64,000 nucleotides of DNA from Lineus longissimus. Taxonomy: Eukaryota; Nemertea; Pilidiophora; Heteronemertea; Lineidae. Position 1 is the stretch's first letter. Every line of letters begins with the position of its first letter. Below are positions 35,440-48,800 of the stretch, piece by piece. Under the pieces are notes generated by a model, which worked only from the letters and a program-made list of their open reading frames with translations, searched no databases and was not told where the DNA came from. Made by a program: the position numbers and the translations under genes. The stretch is taken from the NCBI RefSeq assembly GCF_910592395.1, contig NC_088311.1, positions 2,604,501 to 2,668,500 on the forward strand. Reading direction: 5' to 3'.

Positions 35440-35910
35440 GCTTAATCGGTGTGAGACGCAAGCTCCACTTCAATGTGCCTTCACTCCGTGACAACAGCGT
35501 ACTTCATTAAGGGTTAATGTGAGACACTAACCAGCCCTCTCTGCTATGTACCTTCTACAGGGGAATAGCTATGGTTTTTAATGTGCTCAAGATGGGTTAA
35601 TGTGCACGGGACGCAAACCCCCACTGCACTTACCAACCACCGTTGCAATATGCCTTCTAAGGTGATAAGAATGTGCTTCACTATGGGTTATCCCGAGACA
35701 CAACTCCTACTGCAATTTAATGTAGTGTCTCCTAATGTGAGAGACTAACCCCAACTGCAGCATGCCTCCTACAGGGATGAAATGCATCCCGCGCCGCAAT
35801 GTGTCTCCTGCTCAGAGATAGAAAAGTACGGCATGGTGGGGGCAATGCCATCCTTTAATGTAAGACCCCAGTCCACACTGCAACGTGTCTCATCGAGAGG
35901 ATGAGAACAA
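35440..35910. repeat. Degenerate minisatellite, about seven units of 40-100 bases
   Basis: Units share the pattern TGAGACactaacCCCcACTGCAaTGTGyCTyCTac, then AGGGrTGArAATG and often ATGGGTTA. The GCAATGTGCCT-like part recurs near 35471, 35542, 35646, 35713, 35758, 35796 and 35879. The uneven spacing reflects insertions and losses. It contains no protein frame. Confidence 0.7.
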
Positions 35911-38900
35911 ACTTCAATTTTTGTCATTGTCTGGCGCAGAAGAAATGAATAAATCACTCTGTAAATAATAGTTTCACGTACATCAAAGCCAGCAAAGTCA
36001 TTGTGTATGCTGTATTAGTTCCCCTATTTCAACTTGATAATTACTTGTATCAAATTTTCTAGTAGAATACGTCCCTTCAAGTCACTTGACTTTCACTCGC
36101 AGCGTACGAAACAACCAGTCAAAGGTCTGTTGCAAGTCAAAATTTGATTGGCTATATAGCATTCAGGTATGGGATTAACGATTTGTGGAAACATCACATG
36201 AGAGCCTCGTGTCAATTTCCAAAGCCACTTTGTACTCTTGATGTGTTGCAAATGTTAGGGGTTAGAAGCTTGTCTAGGCATTCAAATATCGGATAAGTAC
36301 TCCACTGACGTATCTAGAGAAGATCATGGTTGAAATGTTGAGTTTTCAGGGGATGGCAGAATAATTTGTGGCAAACTATTTCTGTCCACAAACAGAAAGC
36401 CAAACTAATCGTACATCAGTCCCTATGGTCAATACACAGGTTCAAACCAGTTCCCCACATTGAAATTCTTATACTGCAGTACCAATCGCCAGTGTGATCA
36501 TATTAGTATAGAAATTTGTCAGACTTGGTAAAGTTATCACAAATAATATCAGTCACCTTAAAGGTTCCATGACATTGCTGACCACAGTATCAACCATATG
36601 CCTTAAGTGACTTTGACAGGCTTTCACAAGAACACTATAATGTGGTTTAATACTGGCAGGAGAGTGCACTGTGTTTTCACCCGGGGGTCTCTGTGGTCAC
36701 CAGATTAGATCGGAAGTTTCTCGGTTTCTTTGTATTGAAAATGTCTGCCACTTTGATCAGATAGTGAAATGGACATGGACATATGTTAGTAATTAGATTA
36801 ATCTTGTGTCCGATTTGAATTTTCTTGCACAAAACCTTACTTTACCTAATAGGTATTTGGCAAAATCGAGTTTGTGCAGCTTTATAACATTCCAGAACAG
36901 GCTTCAAGTTAGAAATGGATGGCTTTTAGAAGGAAAGCATCCCTGTTCATCAGATGGGATATATATATGGCCTTGTTTGTCTAGTGACTGGTGTCCTTGA
37001 TTCCCATAAAGGCTACTGCTTTCGTTTCATACCTCTGAACGAGAAAGTTTCTGTGTTCTGCGATGGACCTACCATTGGCGCAAATGAAATTGTGTGAATT
37101 GAAGTTCTGACAGCTAGGAAATGAATAATTTGCCGGGATAATTTTGACTTGTTCAACTCTATATGATAAGCGTTCACTTGAAAATGCCCACTGGCGCTCA
37201 AATGGCTACTTTTGCCGAGTTCATGATGAAGAATGGATTTGACGCTTTCTGTGAAAGTTCACCAAGAGGCACTTACAGTCCCCGATGGCTGAGAACTCAG
37301 CGGTAACTTCACCGCATTGACTATTCAGGGATCATTAGAGTTAGCACTGGTCAGTTCCAAGAGGCTGCCCACTTCAGCCGCTGATTGCATTTGGAGAAAG
37401 CAATGTGTTGCTTTTGACCAGTTGTTGCTAAAGTGATTTGTAGCCTTGGTTGATTTGGGAAACCGTATGTCCATAGTTAAGGCTATATTGTGAGGCAAGT
37501 TTGCAACGTTGAAAACATTCGATATACGCAATAGTGTTAACTGTCAAACAGCTTTCAAAGCACTTTCATTTGCACCACCAAAAGTATTTCAATGATCTTG
37601 CAAGTCAGAGAAAAGTATATTGCTTTGGTCGTGTTTGTACCTCATTCTGCAGAGTACTTTAATGTATGGTTTTCCAGTTCCCAGGTTCTGGCTCTTTGCC
37701 CTTTGTTCGTGGGTAGGTTTTGTCTTAAAGGTGCCACTCAGAAATGTCTTGCAACAAAATAAGTTTAATGTTAGTTTTAACAAGAAACACAAAGACAATG
37801 ATGTTGCTTTAGTCCTGTTGATACTTCCTGCAAAGCCGCTTCAGAGTTCCAACTCCTACTTCCTGACCCTTTGCTCAATGTTTGCAGATCAACTTTCTAA
37901 TTGGTGCCTCTCCACTTCCTGTCGCCTCGTGCCACTAATCATCCGCAATCAGTGATCTCAAAGTAAAACCTGTCTAATTCGGTGATAATGGATGACCACC
38001 TTGTTAGCCATGTAAACAACAGTGATTTCAAAGGCAGTTAATGGCCAAATTATGTGATCTAGGTGTGAGAGGTGACCCGTTGGTATACTGTAACGTTTCC
38101 TCATTATGTTTCCTAACTGGCCAATGCGATATGCATATATTGTTGGACACGAGAATTGCTGTGTTCATCAAAGTATCGGATTTCTTCGCTTTATGCTTAG
38201 GGTGAACTTTTGATTAGAAAGATTGGCCAGTACTTTATAGAGGTTCAACAAGCAGTCAATAGAAGTCCAAGATCTGGTTCTGTTTCATACCATCTACTAC
38301 TACGACAGACTTTAGCTTCTTCTTTTCTCTCTAGTATCCATCAAACTTATCCAAGTTACCTTGGTAAAGAATCTCAACTATACAGCTAGCTCATATCTTC
38401 CTGTGATAAATTCCATGTGAAATGCACATTGAATGTGTTGAGAAAGAAGTTCTTTGCTGTCATAGATATCTAATCCGGTTATGCTTTCAAAAATGACAAA
38501 TCTATGGCATACCATTCCATTCTCAAGAGGACGAATATGTAAAAGAAAGCTAGTATCAGCTTTGTCTCAAGTGTTTTCTCCGATGTATCTCAGGTGACTG
38601 AGTCACATCAACCTTTTTCACCCAGCATCAAATTTCACATGATGTAATTCCTCTCTTAAAAATTCCATTAAGAAATGAAGAAAAAACCTTAGGTGAGAGA
38701 TGTTTCTCCCTTTTTAGTCCACTTGGTTTTGTCTGAGATAATGTTTTATAACATTGAAGCCTTGTTGACTTGGATTGCGGTTTCGCTTTTTATCTGAACA
38801 ATGCTTGATCTATCTCACCAGTCATTTCAATGACTAAAAATCATTTGAGAATGGAGGGAAAGATGATACTCTACAAACATGTTGTCATCCACTTGTATTG

Positions 38901-41900
38901 CAGGAAAGTGGCGTTTTACTCCTTAAACTTATTGCTTGACAATCGTCTGCTGGTATTATATAACATTTCACATGGTATAATATTTAAGTGTTGAAGTGAA
39001 CCTTTTAATTTGGATTGTGGATTCACTTCGATTTAGTGGTATTCGTGGGACCATTAGCTGCAGTTTTGAAGGGAATGTTAGTTACGAAAGAACGCCTTCT
39101 ACCTTTAATATCATTTAAACATCGGTTTAAAAGTTCCGGATCGCTCATATTTCATTGAATCTCTTTTCGAGATGCATTATTGAACTTAAACATTGAATGC
39201 TTTGCCTGAATGTGCTAAATGCTGTAAGCGTCGAACACTTTGTTCTGTTTGAAGATTCAATTTCAACATTGCAAAGCTTGACTTTTGAGGTAAAGACTTG
39301 GGGGCAATGGTTCCTAATGGATTTAACTTGTGCCAGGTAAAACGTTAGAAACCTTCCAAGAAATCTGTACCCTTGGGAAAGCAGTTATAAAGAAAATGCT
39401 GGAAGCATAGGATTAAACATATGCTCCTGCTTCTTTCGTGTCCCCTTTCTTTGAAATGTATCATTAGTTTCTTAATAAAGAGCAAATGGATTATCTTTCT
39501 TTTCCAAAAATATAGCTCTTCGCCTTATCCAAGCTGAGCTTCTCGCAGATTGATGTCTTAGTTCGGAGAAATTGACAAGCATTGATCGGAACTATAGCGC
39601 AACATGAATTGTTGATAGAAGCCATTTCAATTCGCACTTGGTATTCAAATCTTGGCGTAAATGTCGCTTGAAATTAGTATGGTGTCATTTTATTCATGTA
39701 ACAAATATCAAGAATTGAGCTGATGGCCATAAATCATCCGATTTGTGAGTCGGCAGATGATTGATTTGAAATCAGAACGTGCAATCTGAATTCTTCGCCC
39801 TCATTTGCATTGACCATACACATAAACCATGTATGGTTATGACAACATGAGAACATAACGTAAGAAATTAAATCTTTACTTGATGAGGACGTCTTGGGAG
39901 GCGTGAACGAAGTTGCCTTGTCAGAAATATATTATTCACAAAATGGTAATCTGATTGAGAAATTCACGTCATAAACTATCTGGCAATTGGAGACAGGAGG
40001 AATGTTTTCTGGAATCGTGGTTTTCATTGATCCTTGAGTGTTTATTCAGATTTATTCAACTTCTATATTTCATAATAAATAAGTACAATGTACAGTCCTA
40101 ATCACAATTGATATCCCGTAACTCGCGTCATTGGAAATCTCTTTGTAATGCTGTTTTCGTCTTAAAGAACTGAAAATGAAAGCGGCAGGCTCTTTGAAAA
40201 AAACTTCATGAACTACGGCAGGGGGTTAATGGTTGCGTGTTTATGTAAGGTCATTTCCTATGAAACAATTTTTGCAATCCAATTTCTAATATGCCTTGAT
40301 ATTATTCTACTGTCACCAGAGTGACCTGATTCTATTTGCATTGTTTTAATTGTTAAAGAGTTATGTCAGTTCGGGACATAAAAAACCAAACAGAGATGTT
40401 ATTTCATCCAAAAATATCTCAATTTTCATGGGTCAAACTATTATCATCTTTGTTGATGCTGATGGGAAAATTGGCCGCTTTTGTTTACCAATCGTTTACA
40501 CTTTAATGACATTATCTTAGATAATTGCTTTAATTGCCGTAATTTTGGTAATTACTGTCTGGTTTGGCTGTCATCAGATCCAAATGCTGTGGTGAGGACT
40601 ATCAACATTGTATTTAACTCTTGCTCTCCAGGTTGTTTTAAATCTTGAACCCTTAACTCTTTCACATCAGAATGCCAGTGGTGACAACTTACTCAAACTG
40701 GACAGTACATGTAGACGAGATGTAAGGGCTTATACAGCTTCAATATACAAGAGGCAAAAACATGTGAGTTGTAACTGCTGCCAGTCAGTTGTTACTGAAC
40801 GATCTTAAATGGCTAATTACATACGCATATATTTGTACATTGGCATGTTACTAGGACCCTGGTTTTAATGACCATAAAGAGTTACACTTAATCAGCGATT
40901 GTAAAAGCTTTTGTTTAATTTGGTTAAGATCGGATTCAATTTGTTTCGCTTCGTCAATGTCCTACCACATCAGTTTACCTTAATTACTGCTACCTTGCTC
41001 ACAAAATGTTACCCACCAGGGTAAAATCTTCAAACTGATCGATGGAAATGGTGAATTCTACATATTTCCACGTTTCGTCTTGACCTTTTAACACATTGTA
41101 GGTCAGAATATTTATCATCAAACCATATGAAATAAATGGTGGGAATTAGACATTATTACAGGTCTAACCACCAAATGAAAAGTAAGGTAAAAAAAGTCAG
41201 TCTATATTTGCCCTGCGACATGACTGCCAAATGAAATTTGAGTTCACAATGCAATGTTTGGAATTGACGTGGGTTTATTGTTTGATTTAACGTGACCCTA
41301 GCTCAATTATCATGAAATATCCGGCAATTTTAGGCAATTAGAATCATATCCCAAACAAAAGTGTTGACATTATGATCTTATTGTTTGAACTAGAACCTGT
41401 CCTGGCTATAAAATATTAGTATAATTTTAGGATAATTGCCTGGCTAATTTTGCCAATTTTGCATTCGTTGGAAAAATAAATGTTCTGGTCATACTTCATG
41501 AGCAATTACTGTGAAATCAATTTCGTCATAAATGTTTGGCAAATTATGGAGAAAGTTTCGTGTTTGCAGTACATAAAAAGTAAAACAGTCTATGAAAAAG
41601 TATCCTGTCAAAATGCTTGAATAACCTGTTGTTTATGAGCACAAGTGCCTAACGGATCATGACCAGTGTGCGAAAGCAATGGTTTAAGGCAAAACGCCAT
41701 TGCAAAAATATAAACTCCCTAGTACGTATCCTGCTCCACTCCACTACCTTGGTCATGCTTTAAGTTCCTTCCACCCATCAGTTTCACTGTCCACAAAGAT
41801 TCTAGCTAGTCTATTGTGGCCTATTACTGGTATGTCCTTTGCACCCCACCACAAGATGACGATATACAGTACAAGCTTGCTGGTTAAGTGTGGGGCCCAA

Positions 41901-43754
41901 AACTGAAGATGTACCAAAAGTAGACACTGTGCACAACCGAGAAACATAATTCCCATCAGAAACCATGTTTCTTCCAACAACGTATCCCGTGATAAAATTA
42001 CTTGGGTTATGGTCACACAGATTTGTTATCGATAAAATGATCATCTCATAAACACGATGGTCAGAAATTGTCCCAGGGTTGTGGGATTCCCTCTATTCTG
42101 GTTTGCTTCTGCTTAATCATGTCCAAACCACTGTGACTTCCCCATTGCCAACCTGATTGGATTTGAGCGAATTCTATAAACAAAATTGGATGAGGCATAA
42201 TTGTAACCTTTGGAAAGCCCAGGTCCATCTCATTGCTGGTCTAAGTACGTATTCAACGGTCAGATCATAAGTGAAGATAAAATAGCACATCATAACTGCA
42301 AAAGTAATCTTATCTAAGCGCAATAACATGGTTCGATGGACAGAATCACGGATTGACAGAGGATGGTCAAATTCATGATCGCATCTGGACCAGACCAAAT
42401 TGAAAACTGTGCGAGTCTATTCAACACGTTCATGTCGGTAGTTATTTGCATGTGGTTGTACGTCATTGTTCATGTCCGATCAGATATTCATCATGTTTCA
42501 TTGGTTAAGTCATTTATTTCTACTGATGAAATCCCTTTCCCTTTTCCCTTTCCTGAAATGTCGGGGGCAAATGTGAGGAGTTGTTTGATCAAAACTCATT
42601 GTATCAATCAGAAGAACAGAAGAAACTGTATGAATTGTTGATCAATTCAATGCCATTTTCTATTCTCTGACATGATAGATAGATGTCGGTCATTGGTCAA
42701 AAATATACAAACAACGTTTCTGACACAGAAGTCGAATGCTTCTATTTTGATGTTCATATATAATGATGACGATCTTGTTTATATTGAAGTGTCATGAGAT
42801 AGGAGTACTTGTGCTGGCGTGAACTGACCTTTAATTACCATACTGGTCTGAAGAAAAGTCAAGTTGAAATGGGATAAGTCATATCTGCACACTCCGAACA
42901 CAAAATTGACACATGGCATGATTTGTCGTCAGATAATCATTTCAGTACCAATGAAAGATGGAGAAAATCCAGGAGTGTCCACATGAGATGAATCAGGCAA
43001 TAAAGCGTCATGTTGATAGAGACGTGTCGAAATGCTGGAGGGTATGACGTGAACGCTGAAACTCACACACCGAGGCACCCGCTGGTGTAATTGACAATGG
43101 TCTGAAATGTTATGTCGGCAATAAAAGTGACTAAAAGTTGAAAAGAGTGATAATCTCGCGGCAATAAAACTGTGTCGTTATTCTATTGTTTCTGCAGTGG
43201 GATAACTCGCGTGCTGTGGTCGCCGCTCAGTGTTCGATAAGTGAAAGGAATCTCATACATTCCAAAGTTTGCTCCTGTCAGAGAGGGTGGAATTAATTTG
43301 GCCGGCACTTCATTCCATAATTTCATTACCTTTCTTGACAATTTGAAAATGTGCCACAGAAAACAGGTTAATTCTTCCGATTGCTTCTAACTCTTCACAC
43401 GCAATGATCATTCCACGAATATCATCCATTCAATTGCACTTCACAGCTTCCCTTTTAGCAAACGATCGAGGTTACTTTGGCAGGCCACCTCTAAAACAAA
43501 CATGCAACGGCAATTCCAACGCGATCTCGATTCAAAAGCATTTCACTATTTACTCTTAGTTGGAAAATCTCTAGAAGAAAACAGGGTTAATTTGGCTGGT
43601 CACTACAAAATCACACATGCGACGTCATCTTCGCTGGCCTAATAATTTGGTTCTACGTGCTCTAGGAATCAAAGGCTTGTTGGGGTTTTTGTTTATGATA
43701 AACTTAGGTGGTGGCAAATTAAATTATAAAGCTAGATAACTCAATTCCCTACGT
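35911..43754. other. Gene-free stretch
   Basis: About 7.8 kb without a convincing exon. The longest frame (111 codons at 37.6-38.0 kb, plus strand) has no motif. A pyrimidine-rich CCCTTT run lies at about 42,533-42,553. Confidence 0.4.
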
Positions 43755-43840
43755 ACGGGAGCCCATCTCTAACTAATGAGGTAGAACACCGGTAAACCAG
43801 ACGCTGCGGTCTGATGGGGTGGACCGCCTGTACGTCATCG
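43755..43840 (+). repeat. Possible tRNA-like SINE remnant
   Basis: TAACTAATGAGGTAGAACACC resembles the D-arm/A-box of a tRNA (compare TAGCTCAG..GGTAGAGCACC). GGTCTGATGGG, about 38 bases on, sits where a B box would be but matches poorly. A weak call. Confidence 0.25.
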
Positions 43841-44402
43841 AGCTTGCCAGCTGTTTTGTTTTGGAAGGAACAACAATGAAGGACCTAACTCGGAGAACGG
43901 ATCTGGACGTCTAATAAAACAGTAATCCGTCATATTCAGTGGAAGCTCCCATAGCAGACACCTCTTTATCAATGACACCACATTTGGTGATTGGATATTT
44001 CCATTAAATTTGACCTCTGTTGTCAGGACACTTCTCAATTGAGGACAGCATTTGTGAGTTCCAAGGGTGTCCTTAATGGAGAGGTTGTTGTACGTTTACC
44101 CTCGCCTCTTCTCAATACATTTCACCCAATAAGAGCTATTGTTGACTTCTTTCCTTCTTTTCTCCCTTAGTTTCTAAAGACATAAAGTGAGACCAGCAGC
44201 TGTCCATCACAGACTCATCTTTTAGATGTCATCCTTGGACAGGAAGCTGGTATAAATGTGTCCATATATGTGGCTAAATCATAATTATCTGTCTTATTAC
44301 TTAGTTCAGGTAGAATCGCCTGCTTACTAATGGGCTACAGCCACACCGGCGGTTGTGTGATGGTGGGATCATTTGCTTTGGGGAGGTTCCGCAAAGTTCT
44401 TC

Positions 44403-44418
44403 GAACCCATCTGGGTTC
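44403..44418. repeat. Hairpin GAACCC-ATCT-GGGTTC
   Basis: A 6-bp perfect stem with a 4-base loop. The minus strand also reads GGGTTCGAAGAAC, a B-box-like sequence, but no A box precedes it. Confidence 0.45.
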
Positions 44419-45156
44419 AGGTCAGTTTCCAAAAGGTAATTGATGAGAAACCTATTGCCCAGTTCTGTCTATATCATTAAGGTCTGTTTGAGAAACTTTT
44501 CAGTACTCAACACATGCAAATTACTAAAACAGGAAAAACCAGTAACTTGCCAATGTAAAATTAATTTGCATACTAGTTGTTATTAGAAAACTCCCAAAAT
44601 CTATTCGTTATGATCACATGTCACGAACTTGACCTTGGCATTTATAGTGCCTTCAGTTTTGAACAACCGGCCCCTGGCCCTTAAACTGCAACTGCTTGAG
44701 TTGAATGAAAAAGCGTGACGATAATCTAAGTCTTATCTGCTACACCTTCAAAGGAAACATATATGGCAAATGGGCACGTAGACATACTTTGAGGTAAATC
44801 TTTGTTTTATTCCTATGAAATCAAAATTAATTCTTTTACTCTAGTGGAGAAAATCTCGTCTATAACTATTGTCTCTTCCGTCATTAGTGGAAATGATAGC
44901 CAATAATTTGGGAGAAATCCATCCAAAGAGATTACAAGTTCATTATCAAGCTCAACTAGTTGTTAATATATATATGCGACACCTTCACACAAATGGATCA
45001 CATGGAAATTGACAAGCTCCAAATGACCGTGCGGCTTGGTAAATTAATATTAGTTGATATGATGAGATGGCTTAATATGCAGGAAGGCCGGACACCACCT
45101 GATCGTGTCAGCCAGGAAAAGAATTAGAAAATGCATTTTCTGCCTAGCCAGCTTGC

Positions 45157-45834
45157 TTAATATAGCTGTGCCTGAGGGCTAGCTGTGATGGTCACAGCCA
45201 AGGGTTCATTTATTCCTTCACTGACCATTCCCCTTGTTGTGACAAGCGACTCTTCTGGTGTCAGTGTCCAGGTCTGGCTGGGCTTCTCGATTTCTTCGAT
45301 TGTCTCCTGTATGAACCCTATCAATCGGTTTAAAGAAAAACTTCCATTTATGTGTATGTCCCCACTCATTTTTGTCAAAAGGGCAGAAGGCTTGGACCTG
45401 TGCAGGTAAAGAAACTTTGCTGGCTCAAGAATTTTCACCACTTGATTCAAGTGTATGAAGTCATCAGAGCTAGAGTTGATGAAAGGCAGTTACAAACCTT
45501 TGCTCCAGCTTAGCCAAAACGTTAGTATGAATTCCAAATATAACATTCCATGCTTCTAAAACATGATCGAGATCAGCCTCCAAACTTGAAGCACATTCTA
45601 TAATGAAAATAATAGCTGACATACTTATTACTTCGGTGAACTACTATTATTGACCTTCCTAATTTCTCCTTTGATGTCGACCTCCTCAAAGTCCAAACCC
45701 GACAAAAACCATTGATTGTTTTATCGGATAACCTATGTTTCCATTGGTCAGCACCACAGTTTTTACCCATAATGCATACTTGACAGAGTGGCCGTAATGA
45801 TGGCGGCACTCAAATAAGATAGATCTAATTTTGG
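45157..45834 (-). CDS. Possible exon cluster of an unidentified gene (low confidence)
   Basis: Three minus-strand pieces can be joined in one frame with plausible splice sites. They are 45834-45780 (after gtctttgtag, before GTATGC), 45597-45498 (after ttttcattatag, before GTTTGT) and 45397-45157 (after tttctttacctgcacag, ending in TAA). The predicted introns are 182 and 100 bases. The joined peptide has about 130 residues, is hydrophilic with some helical character, and matches no family I recognise. Third codon positions in the last piece are more GC-rich than the surroundings. Against it, the plus strand is also open through 45185-45405 and ends at a consensus donor (CAG then GTAAAG). No further upstream exon could be added without a stop. 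It could be a real 3' gene end, a plus-strand exon, or chance. Confidence 0.22.
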
Positions 45835-45899
45835 CTACAAAGACTTCTGACCAGCATGCTGTCTGGCCACTTTTTGGCCTAATGTAGTTATGCTTATGA

Positions 45900-48800
45900 A
45901 TACTATTTTGACCATTTAGTGGTAAATGTAATATCATGGAAGTACCCTTAACATTTATGGGAGAAATATATCAACAGGGAATGCTTTTTTACTTGATATC
46001 GATAGCCAGTTGGTGATCTTTTGGAACTGCTATAATGCCCAAAGACTTGACTTCACCACATCGTATGTGGAGAGTACGTTACGGCGAGGCTACCTCTAGA
46101 AGTTCAGGAAGAAAAAGAGAGGTAAATGATACAGACTATCTCAAGGCTAAAGCGATGCATCCATTAGACTTAGCCAAACCCTGATTTTGTTTTTCCAAAC
46201 AAAATGACCTTTCTGTGATGGAGATTAACAGGAATCTGGATTATAGTTTTATCATAAGATGTGTAATGTGTAATCAAGCCCCTGGACAGCTACTAATGCA
46301 TACTTTGTTTAATGCTCTCCTTTCTACAAAGTAACAGTCTGCTAAAAGGGACAAGTTTAAAACGATGTCTTTCGTGATGTCGGAATGTATCACTTTCATG
46401 TGCATTTATGGCTGTGTAAAGAAATTGAAGGATGAAGAAAAATAATACTGACACATTATTTTAACGTTGCTCATATCAAAAGTGTTTCTATTTGGATAAA
46501 AAGTCTCTGGGATGGGATAGTCAATGCATTCGATTAGTTGATTCGAGTTTTTTCCATTTGATATGAATTTTTTGTATTTTTCATAAGTCCTTGCCCTCTA
46601 ATTACCAGCTCCCTTGGTATAGTGAGTCGGCGAGTTGGTGAGTTTAAGTGTGGTGTTATTGACAAAAAAAATTCTAATTGTTTTTTGCACATGAATACAT
46701 TAACCACAACTTACTTTACTTAATTGTCAACATATCATTCGCATCTGGTGTTATAGCAATCATCCAACTCTACAGCTTTCAACTGCGAATTACCTAACTT
46801 GCCATTACATGTGATCATGACTGAATATCAAACCATTTTGCAAATAAATCCATCTAATATTTCCATGTCAGTTCTTGTCAACCATCACTAACACCTGCCT
46901 CAACTCTCACGTCAAAACCAGATGACCTTTTGCCACAATTTCAATTAAATTACCAGTTGTGCTTGTGTGTTTAATTTGCCATTTTACAAGTGGATCTGTC
47001 AGTCAGTGGTCATATCTTTTGATTGCCTTTCCATTAACAAAGTATTTGAAACAGGAGCGAGCTGTCTTGAGTTGCAATATGAGTTTTGGAAATGGCATTA
47101 GAACAAATGACATTCATCACAATAGATTTTTTAGCATTAAATAACATGACATTTGTCAAGCTATACGAGGTAATATCCATGATACATGTACATGCTTAGG
47201 AGAATGTGGCCATGTGGCCATTTGTCACAATCTACAAACAACTTTAAAACTTTTGCCTGTCTTTGCACCAATTTGTAAATGGCAGCATTGATACGCAAAA
47301 ACAGATAAGTTCATCGTTAATGTGATTTGAATCTACACAAAGACAATAAACTCATCCCTTATTATCCTTAATGATTTTCTATTTCTGGTCAGACCCACGT
47401 CTCATAACAGTCTTCAGAAATTCTATTATTCCCATTATGGAGGCTGTATACTTGGTTAATGTTCTTCACCGTGGAGTAATTGCCACCAGCCACACATTGC
47501 TCACCAGAGGGCAACCAAGTTTAATAAAGTCGTATATCTGATACTAAAATGAGACCGCTACCAACAAATTTGTTATATCTTGTCATTTGAGTTGGTCCGA
47601 AGTGTTCGAAATTAACACTGATGAGGCTGAAAAAAGTCACCATCTCATCAAAACGTCTAGGAAAGCTGCTGCAAAAGTTCCAAATGAAATTAGTTATAAA
47701 CCCTGGAATCCGATGAATTCACCACGTGGCTGAAATGTCAAAATTATTGGTCATAATATGATTTGTTCGGCTGACAGATGAAATGTATCTTACCTTATTG
47801 GTATTTATGGCGGCTTTTGGCTTGCCGTTGCTTCACACGTGCCGAGCCATCTTCCATTGCATTTCTCTCATCAAATTGTATGCTAATCTTCATTTATGTG
47901 CCAATAACCTCTGTCAGCTGACGAGCTCATTGGCTGGGCAAAGACATATATCTCAGTCATTTAGAATGGTGAAGATTTCTTTCTTTGTAATGTGATGCGA
48001 TGTGTGATGGCTGCATGATATATTATATTCTTTTCAAATGCTTCTTTTAAAGAAAGACCATTCACTTAATGTGTCTTCAAGTATCTGAGCTCGACAGATG
48101 AGTCTCAGTTGATATTATTCTCTATTTGATCCCCAAGCTAGTTTGTACAGTTATGAACTTCTGCCCTATATAACTAAAATATTCAGTTGTGTTAAGAACT
48201 GAACCTCTTCTTTATTGCGTTCAACTGGTTAAACATTTACACTGTTGGTCCTCAAGAACGTGTACAACTAAACTAGTCTCTTGCACTTTCGCCAACACAA
48301 TTCACATATGCTTCAGCGAGATCTTATTTGCTACTTTGTCATATGCAATTTCACCGCGAGAAAATGAAGAAAAAGCTGAACAATTTTTCCAATACACTTT
48401 CTCCGAACACCTGGAAAAGAAGCTATCGTCAAATGACTTTCTTTCACTGGAATCTATACAACCCTGGCACATTCAATATCTCGAGAAAAAATCTGCGACC
48501 ACAAACCAATTGGGTGGTTATTAAAGAGGCCAGGAACTTCCTTATCAGACTTCCTTCTACTCGCCTGAAGTTGTCACGATAATGAACAAGCTGACTTCGG
48601 CTTCAAATTAATTAAGGAAGGCTACTATAGGGAGGCTAATCCTACAGGTAGAGGAAGTGGCCAGTGCTGAGGTTTAGATTGTAAGATAGTCATTGTGGCT
48701 AGATGGAAAGTTGTCAATTTGGAATGGAAGGATGAAGAATTACTTGTTTGATGACAAAGGATTTTCCATGAATTCCTAAATTGGTAGCGAGTACTTTTCG

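Noticed and set aside
37620-37955. 111-codon plus-strand frame
   Set aside because: No motif; within the chance length range.
48189-48582. Two overlapping plus-strand frames (111 and 84 codons)
   Set aside because: They are in different phases and each partly protein-like, so neither can be preferred. No family recognised.
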